Below, one piece after another: positions 1-8,601 of a stretch of DNA of 64,000 nucleotides. A model generated the notes under the pieces. It had not been told where the DNA came from. It saw nothing but the letters and a program-made list of their open reading frames with translations, and ran no database searches. The stretch covers positions 62,001 to 126,000 of the forward strand of contig CAYMIW010000003.1 of NCBI GenBank assembly GCA_964390725.1, given 5' to 3'. Numbering within the stretch: position 1 is the first letter of the stretch; the number at the start of each line of letters is the position of its first letter. The position numbers and the translations under genes are program-made. This DNA is from JAABTH01 sp964390725 (GTDB lineage: Bacteria > Bacillota > Dethiobacteria > DTU022).

Positions 1-42
1 AAGGCGGCAAGAATGGCAGCGGAATTTATGTTGGATGATTGA
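1..42 (+). CDS. 3' end of an upstream gene (partial)
   Basis: The first 13 codons read as an open C-terminal tail ending in MLDD followed by TGA at 40-42. The frame is open from the window edge. The product cannot be identified from so few residues. It lies 91 bp upstream of the aldehyde oxidoreductase gene on the same strand, so it may belong to the same transcription unit, but this is inference. Confidence 0.35.
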   Translation, partial: KAARMAAEFMLDD

Positions 43-60
43 CAAGTGCCATGCTGTCAA
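39..60. promoter_or_regulatory. Inverted repeat TTGACA-N10-TGTCAA upstream of the oxidoreductase
   Basis: Six-base perfect arms, TTGACA at 39-44 and TGTCAA at 55-60, are separated by ten bases and overlap the stop codon of the upstream gene. The left arm also matches a consensus -35 box, but no good -10 hexamer lies 17 bp downstream. It may be an operator or chance; the sequence alone does not decide. Confidence 0.25.
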
Positions 61-133
61 TTAAGCTATTGGTATATAGATATATATAAATTGCAACATA
101 ATAATTAGTTAGAATAATTGGAGGTGGATGTAA

Positions 134-1834
134 GTGTCAAAAGTTTTAAGAATTAATGCAAGAACCAGAAAAATCGATGTTGAGCAATACAAGGATGAAT
201 ACAAGCTGTTGGGTGGAAGAAGTTTGATTTCTCAGGTGATGTCTGATGAAGTAAATCCGGCCTGTGATCCGCTGGGTGCTGGAAACAAGCTGATTTTCTG
301 CACATCTTTATTTGCCGGAACACCATTATCAGCTGCGCACAGGTTATCTGTAGGTGGTAAGAGCCCATTAACCGGAGGGATTAAGGAAGCAAACTCCGGG
401 GGAACTACTGCAACGGCAATGGCCCGTCATGGGATCAAGATGATTATAGCTGAAGACCTTCCGGATTCAGATAAATGGTCTCTGCTCAAGATTGGTGCAG
501 ATGGAACTGCCGAATTGTTACCGGCTGATGAATTTGTGGGTTTAAATACCTATGACATGGTTGACAAAATGAAAGAGCTCTACGGAGATTCAGTTGCGGT
601 TACAGCAATCGGAACAGCCGGTGAAAGAGGTTATCGTAACTCAAGCCTGCAGTCGATTGACCATGCAACCGGTAAACCTTCCAGGGCAGCAGCACGCGGA
701 GGCATGGGCGCTGTAATGGGTGCTAAGAAGATCAAAGCAGTTGTGATTGAGAAAAGCAATGACAGGTATGCGTTCCCCTATGCTGATAAAGAAAGATTTA
801 ATGCAGCCAGCAAAAAGTTTGCTGAAGTCCTTCGTAACAATGAAGGAATGAAGTGGCTGCATGAAGTGGGAACACCGGCAATTACCGAAATAACCAGCGG
901 TATGTCGGTTATTCCATACCGCAATTTCAGCGGGGAAGTTAATAAAAAAGCTGCTGCAATTGGTCCGGGAGCATATATGGAAAAAATACATTCACGTGGT
1001 GGTAAAACTGGTGAAACATGCCAGGTCGGCTGTGTAATTCAGTGCTCGGGTTGCTACAACGATGCCAATGGAGAATATCTGACATCAGGATTCGAATACG
1101 AAACTGTAGCCCTCTGTGGGTCGAACCTTGATATTGACGATCTTGATGTTATTGCCAAAATGGACAGGCTTTGCGATGATATCGGCCTCGATACGATGGA
1201 AACCGGTGGTACTCTTGGCGTATGCATGGAGGCCGGAAAAATTGCCTGGGGCGATGGTGAAGCGGCAATAAAACTGGTTGAAGAAATGGGCGAAGGAACA
1301 GAATTTGGCCGCCTGCTTGGCCAGGGAACCTACGAAGCAGGTAAGTCTCTAGGGGTAAAGAGAATCCCCACGGTCAAAAGACAGTCACTATCTGCCTACG
1401 ATCCGCGTAACCTGAAGGGAACCGGAGTTACATATGCTACTTCAGCCATGGGTGCCGATCATACGTCAGGGTTAACTCTGGAAGCACCGATCGATCCTCT
1501 GGCAGTAGAAGGCCAGGCCGACACTTCAAAAGCTTTGCAGCCCATGATGGCCATAGCAGACAGCATGATGTGTATCTTTAACTGGTTTTCTGCTGGTTCA
1601 CCTGACACAATCCCCGAGTTGATGGCAGGAGCTTATGGTGGAGAATGGGATTTTGATAAAGTGCTAGGCCTTGGCAGGGAAGCGATATTAAGGGAAAGAG
1701 CTTTTAATGAAGCAGCCGGATTTACATCTAAAGATGATCGTTTGCCGGAATTTTTCCTTAATGAAAAATCACCGGCTTCAGGTCATGTTTTTGACGTTAA
1801 AGATGAAGAGCTCGACAACGTTTTTAAGTACTAG
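134..1834 (+). CDS. Aldehyde ferredoxin oxidoreductase (AOR) family protein
   Basis: A 566-residue tungsten/molybdenum bis-pterin oxidoreductase of the AOR family. Such enzymes oxidise aldehydes to acids with ferredoxin, or run in reverse. The N-terminal AOR domain spans about residues 1-205 (GGRSL and the glycine-rich RAAARGGMGAVMG stretch). The central and C-terminal domains follow. Likely [4Fe-4S] ligands are C296, C300 and C304, plus a later Cys in the MMCIFNW segment. The C-x3-C-x3-C spacing differs from the C-x2-C-x3-C of Pyrococcus AOR and, from memory, resembles the YdhV-like branch. The GTG start is chosen because GGAGGTGG lies just upstream. A strong terminator follows, and a MoaD-like gene lies 147 bp downstream, consistent with a pterin-cofactor enzyme. 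The aldehyde substrate cannot be read from sequence. Confidence 0.92.
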   Translation: MSKVLRINARTRKIDVEQYKDEYKLLGGRSLISQVMSDEVNPACDPLGAGNKLIFCTSLFAGTPLSAAHRLSVGGKSPLTGGIKEANSGGTTATAMARHGIKMIIAEDLPDSDKWSLLKIGADGTAELLPADEFVGLNTYDMVDKMKELYGDSVAVTAIGTAGERGYRNSSLQSIDHATGKPSRAAARGGMGAVMGAKKIKAVVIEKSNDRYAFPYADKERFNAASKKFAEVLRNNEGMKWLHEVGTPAITEITSGMSVIPYRNFSGEVNKKAAAIGPGAYMEKIHSRGGKTGETCQVGCVIQCSGCYNDANGEYLTSGFEYETVALCGSNLDIDDLDVIAKMDRLCDDIGLDTMETGGTLGVCMEAGKIAWGDGEAAIKLVEEMGEGTEFGRLLGQGTYEAGKSLGVKRIPTVKRQSLSAYDPRNLKGTGVTYATSAMGADHTSGLTLEAPIDPLAVEGQADTSKALQPMMAIADSMMCIFNWFSAGSPDTIPELMAGAYGGEWDFDKVLGLGREAILRERAFNEAAGFTSKDDRLPEFFLNEKSPASGHVFDVKDEELDNVFKY

Positions 1835-1849
1835 TAAAGCTGATGTGAT

Positions 1850-1878
1850 GGGCACTCCTTGAGAGTGCCCTTTTTTTT
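1850..1878 (+). terminator. Rho-independent terminator after the AOR gene
   Basis: A perfect 8-bp stem GGGCACTC/GAGTGCCC with a five-base loop is followed by eight T residues. It begins 15 bp after the AOR stop codon. Confidence 0.93.
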
Positions 1879-1907
1879 ATTGTTTTTATTTGTGCTGAAT
1901 ATGTTTA

Positions 1908-1936
1908 TTTACAGTATTCGCTAAATCATGGATAAT
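1908..1936 (+). promoter_or_regulatory. Sigma-A-type promoter for the MoaD-like gene
   Basis: TTTACA (1908-1913) and GATAAT (1931-1936) are spaced by exactly 17 bp, about 45 bp upstream of the MoaD-like start and downstream of the AOR terminator. This suggests the small gene has its own promoter. Confidence 0.55.
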
Positions 1937-1981
1937 GTTAATAGATTTAACAATGATATACTCTCTTATGGGAGGTAGCCG

Positions 1982-2200
1982 ATGATAAAAGTTAACTACC
2001 AGGACAGATCGTGGCAGGAGGGATTAACGGTAGATCAGCTTCTTCAGCAAATCAGGTCAGATAGTCATGAAAAGAGCATTTTTCGGGGCAGGGTCAATGT
2101 GATTCTCAACAATCAATTTATTGATTCCAGGGAATATGCCATAACGAAAATTAATGATGGCGACGAGGTGAGAATTTATCCTGCTATTGCAGGAGGATAA
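1982..2200 (+). CDS. MoaD/ThiS-family sulfur carrier protein
   Basis: A 72-residue ubiquitin-fold sulfur carrier ending in the diagnostic Gly-Gly tail (IAGG). In this family the terminal glycine is adenylated and thiocarboxylated to donate sulfur, in MoaD for the molybdopterin dithiolene. The size and the hydrophobic pattern ahead of the tail (DGDEVRIYPAIAGG) match. A GGGAGG ribosome site precedes the ATG. Its position beside the AOR gene favours a role in pterin cofactor synthesis for that enzyme, though a ThiS-like role cannot be excluded. No MoeB/ThiF or MoaE partner is visible in the window. Confidence 0.85.
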   Translation: MIKVNYQDRSWQEGLTVDQLLQQIRSDSHEKSIFRGRVNVILNNQFIDSREYAITKINDGDEVRIYPAIAGG

Positions 2201-2273
2201 AAATTGAATAAGTTAAAGGAGTTATTCTGCTGGATTATTATAAAATCTACAAGCTATCAATTGTTAAAGGGAA

Positions 2274-3044
2274 ATGCCAATGCGGTGTGATAATGGTAAC
2301 AGCAAAATAAATACAGACTCCAGCGGCTGTTCTGAATGCGGTAATGAAGCGAATAGCGGCAGAATGGTTGGTGATTCATTAGCCCAGTCTGATTATAATG
2401 ATCATGCCACCAGGGTTAGCCCGGGCCTGATAGAGGGCGCTGATAAGGTTACCAGGTGGACATATGAAATGAACATGTGGAAAAATCCGGTTATATTGTT
2501 TACTGCCTGGAAAGTGCTGTTGTTGGCTGCGCTGGTTCCAGCTCTGCTAATGTTTTTTTTAACTATTATTGATGGCGATGGATTAATAGACGGGTTTACT
2601 ATTTTTATTTATATCTATGGTATTTGCATTGGAATTATTTCAGCCCTGCTTGTTCTGGCTTACCCGATTGTTACTTTGTTAAACGGAGGGAAATATTGTG
2701 TCGTTTTTGAAATGGATGAGCAGGGAATCAAACATATCCAGATGCAGAAACAATATGAGAAAGCCAGGGTAATCGCTGCAGTTACAGTTGCAGCAGGTAT
2801 TTTAACAGGTAGCGCACAGGCAGCCGGAGCCGGTTTACTGGCCGGATCAAAACAACAATTATATAGTAAATTTGCAGATGTTAAGACACTGATTGTTGAT
2901 GAAGCAAGAAATATAATTTACCTTAACGGCAGGTTTTGCAAAAACCAGGTATATGCTGAAAATGCTGATTTTGCCTATGTCCGCGACTATATTGTCAGCC
3001 GTTGCAAAAAAGCTATAATAAACATTAAGCCAACCAGGCCATGA
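2274..3044 (+). CDS. Membrane protein with degenerate N-terminal zinc ribbon
   Basis: A 256-residue protein of unknown function. The N-terminus resembles a short bacterial zinc ribbon: one Cys at residue 5 and a CSECG knuckle at 19-23. The second Cys of the first knuckle (expected CxxCG) is missing, reading CDNGN. A hydrophilic linker follows. Two predicted membrane helices lie at about 72-99 and 108-136, then a cytosolic C-terminal half with a glycine/alanine-rich stretch at about 163-195. The ribosome site for this ATG is weak. A better AAGGAG at 2214-2219 lies too far upstream and leads into another frame that stops quickly, so the start is uncertain. It runs convergently into the hydrolase gene with only 9 bp between stops. 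Confidence 0.7.
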   Translation: MPMRCDNGNSKINTDSSGCSECGNEANSGRMVGDSLAQSDYNDHATRVSPGLIEGADKVTRWTYEMNMWKNPVILFTAWKVLLLAALVPALLMFFLTIIDGDGLIDGFTIFIYIYGICIGIISALLVLAYPIVTLLNGGKYCVVFEMDEQGIKHIQMQKQYEKARVIAAVTVAAGILTGSAQAAGAGLLAGSKQQLYSKFADVKTLIVDEARNIIYLNGRFCKNQVYAENADFAYVRDYIVSRCKKAIINIKPTRP

Positions 3045-3053
3045 TTCTGATCA

Positions 3054-3845
3054 TCAGACAGGGATTTTTTGAAGCCAGTTAAAGAATACTTTCCATACTT
3101 GATGGGTATGAGCTGAGAATCGGTGGTTTGCTCCTTTTATATAAGTGATTTCTTTTGATCCAGAAGCGGCTTGATATAGCAGTTCAGCATCTTTGCAGGG
3201 AACCGATTCGTCTTTCGAACCATGAATAATTAAAAAGTGGCGCGGAGAAATTGCAGCTGCATCCCTGATCAGGTCGTGCCTGTCCAGGTCTGAAAAGAAA
3301 CTCCTGTTTATTTTTAAACTTTCACCTTCTCCCTTGATAACCACCTGTTCGTCATCCGGTCCCTTCAGACTGCCGATCAAGGCCTTGGTAAAAAGTTGTT
3401 TCGGCCTGGAGACAGCGGCCCAGGTACACAAGGCGGTAATATCTTTATCTTTGGATGCATATCCAATTATTGTGCTGCCTCCAAAACTTCTTCCGTTCAA
3501 AATAATCTTGTTATAACCTGCATTTCTACACCATTTGACAATGGTACCAAGATCTTCTATCTGGTTACTTAAGGTAAGTTCTTTCCAGTCACCTTCGCTG
3601 CTACCGCACCCGGAAAAATCGAAGAGTAAAGTTGAAAAACCGATACCTGAAAGATTGTCACCCATTAGCAGGGCATTTCCGCCACCTTCCTTCGAACCGG
3701 TAAAGCCGTGGCAGACTATAACAATAGCATTGGTTTTATTTTCGTTATTATTTTGTTGATCCGCATCACTGGATTTTCTTAACAGTGCATCAAGCTGTTG
3801 ATTTCTGCTGTTTCTAATTTTATACCCTGTCCAATCGATAAACAT
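3054..3845 (-). CDS. Alpha/beta hydrolase (serine aminopeptidase/esterase-like)
   Basis: A 263-residue alpha/beta-hydrolase fold protein. The oxyanion region HGFTGSKEG lies near residues 46-54, the nucleophile elbow GRSFGG has Ser120, and a late His sits in GANHRFSAH. These form the expected Ser-Asp-His arrangement. The family includes cytosolic esterases, peptidases and lipases; the substrate cannot be assigned. The ATG at 3845 is preferred over a GTG three codons upstream because AGGAG (complement of 3854-3858) sits 8 bases before it. There is no signal peptide, so it is likely cytosolic. Confidence 0.85.
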   Translation of the reverse strand: MFIDWTGYKIRNSRNQQLDALLRKSSDADQQNNNENKTNAIVIVCHGFTGSKEGGGNALLMGDNLSGIGFSTLLFDFSGCGSSEGDWKELTLSNQIEDLGTIVKWCRNAGYNKIILNGRSFGGSTIIGYASKDKDITALCTWAAVSRPKQLFTKALIGSLKGPDDEQVVIKGEGESLKINRSFFSDLDRHDLIRDAAAISPRHFLIIHGSKDESVPCKDAELLYQAASGSKEITYIKGANHRFSAHTHQVWKVFFNWLQKIPV

Positions 3846-4024
3846 TAAGATCACTCCTGTTTTGTTTTGAGCACATAGTTATTTCATCTATAATACAAAA
3901 TAAAGATTATTTCTACAGGGATTTAGATATTCCCCTTTTTTTCAGTAAAACAGGTACTGTTGGGAGATTTCTTTATTTTGTTAGGCCTTTTTGTTTTATT
4001 ATTAAACTTTTACAGGGTAATCCC

Positions 4025-4053
4025 TTTACAATATATTTAATAAATAGTATACT
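4025..4053 (+). promoter_or_regulatory. Promoter of the GntR/ABC operon
   Basis: TTTACA (4025-4030), a 17-bp spacer and TATACT (4048-4053) place the transcript start near 4060. This supports the TTG start of the regulator at 4103 over an ATG at 4058. The -10 lies in the palindrome AGTATACT, a plausible site for autoregulation by the encoded repressor (inference). Confidence 0.65.
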
Positions 4054-4102
4054 GATAATGTCTAAAGTATTAATACAATATACATTAGTGTGGAGGTTTA
4101 CT

Positions 4103-4489
4103 TTGCATTTATTAATTGACAGTCGCAGTGGCGTGCCGATTTACAGGCAGCTTGTACAGCAGATTGAAAACGGCATTCTGGGGGGATTGCTCAGACCTGG
4201 TGAACAACTGCCGACAGTCCGCGAAGTTGCCCTTGATCTGACTATTAACCCAAATACAGTGGCACGTGCGTACCGGGAACTTGAACAGCAGGGGCTGCTA
4301 ACAAGTTACCAGGGTCGCGGTACTTTTGTGGCATCAACTATAGTTACTACGGGCAATAAGGAAAAAGAGTTAATTATTAAAAAAGCATTAAACCAGCTGG
4401 TTAAGCAGGCCCGGCAGTTGAATATTGAAAAGAATCAATTGGTGAAACTGTTTAAAGAGGCCTTAAATGAGTGGGGTGGGGAGGTATAA
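4103..4489 (+). CDS. GntR-family (YtrA subfamily) transcriptional regulator
   Basis: About 128 residues. A winged helix-turn-helix spans residues 12-75 (QLPTVREVA, NPNTVARAYRELEQQGLL, GRGTFV), followed by a short C-terminal helical region. That is the compact YtrA architecture, in which the regulator usually represses the ABC operon it heads. The TTG start is preceded by GGAGG with proper spacing; the upstream ATG lies at the predicted transcript start. The stop is 2 bp from the ATPase start, implying translational coupling. Members of this family respond to cell-envelope antibiotics or acetoin-like signals in bacilli; the ligand here is unknown. Confidence 0.88.
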   Translation: MHLLIDSRSGVPIYRQLVQQIENGILGGLLRPGEQLPTVREVALDLTINPNTVARAYRELEQQGLLTSYQGRGTFVASTIVTTGNKEKELIIKKALNQLVKQARQLNIEKNQLVKLFKEALNEWGGEV

Positions 4490-4491
4490 CC

Positions 4492-5376
4492 ATGCAAAAT
4501 TATTGCCTGAGCTTTAAAAATGTCAGTAAAAGGTTTGCAGAAAAGTTCGCACTAAAAGGGGTAACCCTGGATTTATTTTCTGGTGAAATTGTTGGCTTAA
4601 TCGGGCCTAACGGTGCCGGAAAAACAACACTTATTAAGCTTATTGTGGGTTTGTTGAATCCTACTGGTGGTGCGATAAGTATTTTTTCGAAGGCTCGCGA
4701 TCAGCTAACTCCTACTGACTGGAGTAAAATCGGTTATGTCTCAGACGAGCCAAACCTTTACGATTTTATGACAGTTGAAAAGATTATCAACTTTAACAGT
4801 GCTTTTTTCCCTCAATGGAACAGTGAAAAATGCAGTGAACTGAAAATGAGGTTCCTGCTTCCTCACAACGAATCGATTAAAAATTTGTCCAGGGGGATGA
4901 AAACCCAGCTGGCATTAATCCTGGCGTTATGCCAGGAACCTCAACTGTTAATACTTGATGAACCATTTAATGGTCTTGATCCATTACGGCGTATTGAATT
5001 TCTTAATATCATATTAGAGGAATTTACCAGCAGCGAGAATCGCACTGTTTTAATATCATCACATTATCTTGAAGAGCTTGAACGAATTTGTGATCGGGTA
5101 GCCTTTCTTCAGGAAGGTGAGTTAAAGCGGGTTGTTAAAATGGAGCAGCTCAGGGTGGAGGAAAAAACAATTCGTGTTGTTTTTCAGAAACAGCCGCCTC
5201 AGTTGCTTCTGTCTATGCAGGGTATAAAAGAAATTAAAAAAGAGGGACAGTCCGGTTACCTGATTACCGTTGATAATAACTTTAATGAAATATACGAGGC
5301 CTGCAATGCTTTTCCTCATTATGTGCTTGAGATATATCACCGCAAAATTGAAGATATGTTTCATGATTACAGTTAA
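4492..5376 (+). CDS. ABC transporter ATP-binding protein
   Basis: A 294-residue ABC-2-type ATPase. Walker A GPNGAGKT is at 38-45, the signature is NLSRGMKTQL, Walker B is LLILDEP followed by the D-loop NGLDP, and the switch His is in SSHYLEE. A C-terminal extension of about 80 residues is typical of exporters of the YtrB/BcrA group. The ATG at 4492 has GGGGAGG upstream. It is the energising subunit for the permease that follows 14 bp downstream and is controlled by the GntR regulator just before it. The likely role is drug or peptide export or detoxification. Confidence 0.9.
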   Translation: MQNYCLSFKNVSKRFAEKFALKGVTLDLFSGEIVGLIGPNGAGKTTLIKLIVGLLNPTGGAISIFSKARDQLTPTDWSKIGYVSDEPNLYDFMTVEKIINFNSAFFPQWNSEKCSELKMRFLLPHNESIKNLSRGMKTQLALILALCQEPQLLILDEPFNGLDPLRRIEFLNIILEEFTSSENRTVLISSHYLEELERICDRVAFLQEGELKRVVKMEQLRVEEKTIRVVFQKQPPQLLLSMQGIKEIKKEGQSGYLITVDNNFNEIYEACNAFPHYVLEIYHRKIEDMFHDYS

Positions 5377-5390
5377 GAGAGGCGATTATT

Positions 5391-6170
5391 ATGGTGGTTA
5401 AAAACCTGATTTATAAAGAATTGTTCCAGCTACGATGGATTCTTTTAATTGGTTTGCTGTTTAATGTTGGGACGGCAGTTATCATTGTTGCTACTTTTCA
5501 TTACCTGTCCGGACTGGTTACAGAAATACCGGGAGATATAGTAGAAATGCTGGCCCAGTATGATATTACACGAGATTTACTTTTAATATTTGAAGATTAT
5601 ACTGTCTATGTCTGGTCACAGTGGCATGCAAAAAACCTTTTTCAGATTGGTGCATTAATTGTAATCATTACTACATCTACGCAGTTTGCAGGTGAAGCCA
5701 GCAAGGGAACAATCAGTTTTTATCTAACTCGTCCGGTAAACCGCATACTGGGTTTTTCAGCGAAGGCGGCTGCAGGCTTTATACTGGTTGCCATCATGGT
5801 TATTTCCGGTATTGCTGTAACCTGGATTATATCGCTAACAGTGGGATTAGAGGCCGCCTGGGGCTATTTGTTTTCCGCTACATTGCTCAGTTTTTCCTGG
5901 CTTTTTGTTTACTATCTTCTTGGTTGTGTGGTTTCTATTTTAAACCGCGAACCGATTATGGCAGGTGTAGTGACAGGTTTGGTCGGCATCGCATTGTCAA
6001 TCCCTGGATTTTTTGCTTCCACGCGCTACCTGTCATTATTTTATCAAATGCGGGCTACTGATTATATAATCCTGAATGGTTCTTTTTGGCCAAACCTGGG
6101 AGTAAGTCTTGTCGTGAATGTCCTTATCTTTATTATCGCTTACAGGGTATTCAGGATTAAGGATTTCTAG
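5391..6170 (+). CDS. ABC-2 type permease
   Basis: A 259-residue integral membrane protein with about six predicted helices, at roughly 12-34, 82-100, 124-152, 160-185, 190-209 and 236-256. This is the layout of ABC-2 exporter permeases. The QFAGEASKGTISFYLTRPVNR segment resembles the conserved cytosolic loop of these permeases. It is the third gene of the GntR-ATPase-permease operon and presumably forms a homodimeric channel with the ATPase. The substrate is unknown. Confidence 0.87.
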   Translation: MVVKNLIYKELFQLRWILLIGLLFNVGTAVIIVATFHYLSGLVTEIPGDIVEMLAQYDITRDLLLIFEDYTVYVWSQWHAKNLFQIGALIVIITTSTQFAGEASKGTISFYLTRPVNRILGFSAKAAAGFILVAIMVISGIAVTWIISLTVGLEAAWGYLFSATLLSFSWLFVYYLLGCVVSILNREPIMAGVVTGLVGIALSIPGFFASTRYLSLFYQMRATDYIILNGSFWPNLGVSLVVNVLIFIIAYRVFRIKDF

Positions 6171-6207
6171 CTATTTAACAAGTAAAAACCAGATTGGAGG
6201 AAAGAAA

Positions 6208-6510
6208 ATGTTAATGACTACAACAGATTTGAAAGTTGAGTATGAAGTGCTGGGGATTGTCCGTGGAAACCGGGTAAAAGCAGCGCATATTGGCAGGGAC
6301 ATCCTTGCAGCTTTAAAGAACCTGGTAGGTGGAGAAGTGAGAGAATATGCAGACCTTCTGACCAGTGTTCGTGATGCTGCCGTGGACGATATGGTCAATG
6401 AAGCAAAAAATATGAATGCCAATGCCATTATCGGTATCCGGTTTGCTTCATCACAGATTGCATCAGGTATGGCAGAAATTCTTGTTTATGGTACTGCAGT
6501 AAGAATATAA
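6208..6510 (+). CDS. YbjQ/UPF0145 (DUF74) family protein
   Basis: A 100-residue protein with the conserved pattern of the YbjQ family: an early GIVRGNRV motif, a central RDAAVDDMVNEAKNMNANAIIGIRF segment and an AEILVYGTAV end. Family proteins form small oligomers of unknown function. The ATG at 6208 has a good GGAGGAAAG site; an in-frame start at 6118 lies inside the permease gene and is rejected. Only 37 bp separates it from the permease, so it is probably the last gene of the operon, and a terminator follows. Confidence 0.88.
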   Translation: MLMTTTDLKVEYEVLGIVRGNRVKAAHIGRDILAALKNLVGGEVREYADLLTSVRDAAVDDMVNEAKNMNANAIIGIRFASSQIASGMAEILVYGTAVRI

Positions 6511-6528
6511 GGGTTAAAGTAATAATTA

Positions 6529-6567
6529 TTGGCGCTGACGAAAACCAGAAGCGTCAATATTTTTTTT
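6529..6567 (+). terminator. Terminator after the YbjQ-like gene
   Basis: Arms TTGGCGCT and AGCGTCAA (one G-U pair) flank a 13-base loop and are followed by a T-rich run. It ends the GntR operon between two convergent genes. Confidence 0.7.
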
Positions 6568-6594
6568 ATCCATTCATGTGTTATCACGAATGAA

Positions 6595-8424
6595 TCAGCT
6601 ATATCGATGATTAGTATCAATGGTAGTAAATGGTTCCAACTTGAACAGAATCTTAACCAGCCCAGGATCAAACTGACTTCCGGCACATCTTAAAAATTCA
6701 GCAGCAACTTCAGTAGATCCCATCGCTTTTTTATAGGGACGGCCGTTAGCCATAACCTCAAAAGCATCAGCAATAGCAGTTATCCTGGCCAGGAGGGGAA
6801 TTTCAGTGCCTTTTAAACCCCGCGGGTAACCATTTCCATCCCAGCGTTCATGGTGTGCGAGAATATCATCTGCAACATGAGCAAACTCCTCTGTTGCCCT
6901 GGCAATACGGAAACCTATTTCCGGGTGCTTTTTTATTTCTTTCCATTCATCATCGTTTAACGGGTTTCTGCTGCTGAGTATTTTTTCGGAAACATTAATT
7001 TTACCGATATCGTGCAGGGTAATCAGCAGGTGGAGCCGGTTCATTTCAGCATCAGGCAGACCGATTTCTTCGCCCATTCTATGGGCGATATCCTGCATGC
7101 GCCTGGTATGTGTTTCTGTCTCAAAGCTTTTTGCTTCCAGGGTTTTCAGGAATGCTTTTAAGACTGTGTTCTTGGTACTGCGACTTTCGGTAAGTTTTTG
7201 CTTGTACATATTGTTTTCAGCATTGCGTATTGTTTCAATCAGTTTTTCAGTATCATTTTCCCTGCAGGCAACACCGAGAGCTATTGTCATTGGTATTTCC
7301 TCAACAGCTACTTCACTGAAGCTTGAAGATATACGTTTGCATACAAGCCAGGCATCATCGGCAGAAGTTCCTGGCAGGAGAATTACAAACTCATCGCCTC
7401 CCCAACGGGCGATTATATCTTTATGACGGCAGTTGTTTTTAAGGATGCGTGCCGCCTCTTTAAGCATCTCATCACCATGGCCGTGGCCGTAAGTATCATT
7501 AACAAGTTTCAGGCCGTTTAAATCAGCCATAATTACACTTACTGGGAATATCTTTTCTGATTCAATTCTTCCGGCTTCCTCATCAAGGTAATTACGGTTA
7601 TAGAGTCCGGTCAGGTTGTCGTGATGACTTACATATAGTATTTTTTCTTCATTAATTTTTCGTTCTGTTATATCGGAGTGGGTTCCTACCATCAGCAGGG
7701 GTTTACCCTCAGGAGTATAGGTCATAATTTTCCCCCTGTCATGGACCCAGATCCAATGGCCTTTTTTATGTTTCATCCGGCATTCCATATCATAAAAAGG
7801 TAGATCGCCGGCAATATGTTTTTCGATTAACTTGTATGATTTTTTTAAATCATCTGGATGGGCCAGTGAATCGAATACCCTGTTTTTTATTTCCTCTAAC
7901 TCAGTCAGTGTATAGCCGACTATGGCGGCCCAGGTTTGGTTGTAAACCGCTTCTCCGGTTTGCAGGTTAAATTCCCAGGTGCCAACGTGCGAGCCTTCTA
8001 TAATACTTTGCAGGCGCCATTTTTGAGCCTGGATCTTATGTTCATTTTCTTTTTGAGCAGTTATATCTGAATAAATACCATAGGCACCTATTATTTTTTT
8101 ATCAACTATGATTGGGATACCTTTTATCAAGACATGTAACGGTTGGCCGCTCTTAGTATACCTGATGCCTTCCTGGTGAATATTTTCTCCGTTAATTACT
8201 TTTTCAGTCATGCTACGGTCGGAGGAGTGGCTCTTTCCTTTATCCATTACATCATCAAGAGGAAGTCCCCGAATCTCTTTGAGGTTGTAGCTAAATAGAT
8301 CGGCAAAAGCCTTGTTAATATCTACTATTCTGTATTCTGAATCCATCCGGGCGATTGCGTCCAGGGAATTGTTAAATAGTGCTTCCAGAAAAATGTTGCG
8401 GTCCAGATCGTATTTCTTATTCAT
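6595..8424 (-). CDS. PAS-PAS-GGDEF-HD-GYP c-di-GMP signalling protein
   Basis: A 609-residue soluble sensor. Two PAS domains span about residues 8-125 and 135-260 (the second PAS_3-like, ending in the PAC motif MVGTHSDITERK). A GGDEF domain follows at about 265-425, then an HD-GYP domain at about 430-595. The catalytic GGDEF is intact (RWGGDEF), with an RxxD inhibition site (RHKD) five residues before it. The HD-GYP motifs HDIGK and HHERWDGNGYP are also intact. The protein could therefore make and degrade cyclic di-GMP (or cGAMP-type dinucleotides), with PAS domains sensing an unknown cue. No membrane segments are seen. It is a single-gene unit. Confidence 0.93.
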   Translation of the reverse strand: MNKKYDLDRNIFLEALFNNSLDAIARMDSEYRIVDINKAFADLFSYNLKEIRGLPLDDVMDKGKSHSSDRSMTEKVINGENIHQEGIRYTKSGQPLHVLIKGIPIIVDKKIIGAYGIYSDITAQKENEHKIQAQKWRLQSIIEGSHVGTWEFNLQTGEAVYNQTWAAIVGYTLTELEEIKNRVFDSLAHPDDLKKSYKLIEKHIAGDLPFYDMECRMKHKKGHWIWVHDRGKIMTYTPEGKPLLMVGTHSDITERKINEEKILYVSHHDNLTGLYNRNYLDEEAGRIESEKIFPVSVIMADLNGLKLVNDTYGHGHGDEMLKEAARILKNNCRHKDIIARWGGDEFVILLPGTSADDAWLVCKRISSSFSEVAVEEIPMTIALGVACRENDTEKLIETIRNAENNMYKQKLTESRSTKNTVLKAFLKTLEAKSFETETHTRRMQDIAHRMGEEIGLPDAEMNRLHLLITLHDIGKINVSEKILSSRNPLNDDEWKEIKKHPEIGFRIARATEEFAHVADDILAHHERWDGNGYPRGLKGTEIPLLARITAIADAFEVMANGRPYKKAMGSTEVAAEFLRCAGSQFDPGLVKILFKLEPFTTIDTNHRYS

Positions 8425-8601
8425 GTAGACCTCCGTAGCAGCATCTTTTAAAATAATAACATTTTAAAATGCTGCAGGCAAAGTTTATGATCATTATTGA
8501 GAAGGGTTTTAAAGGATTTTGTAGAAATATTTTCTAAAGAAATTAATTTTCTGTAAAAAAATGATATAGAATAGCGCAGAATTTTAACGGGGGAGGATCA
8601 G

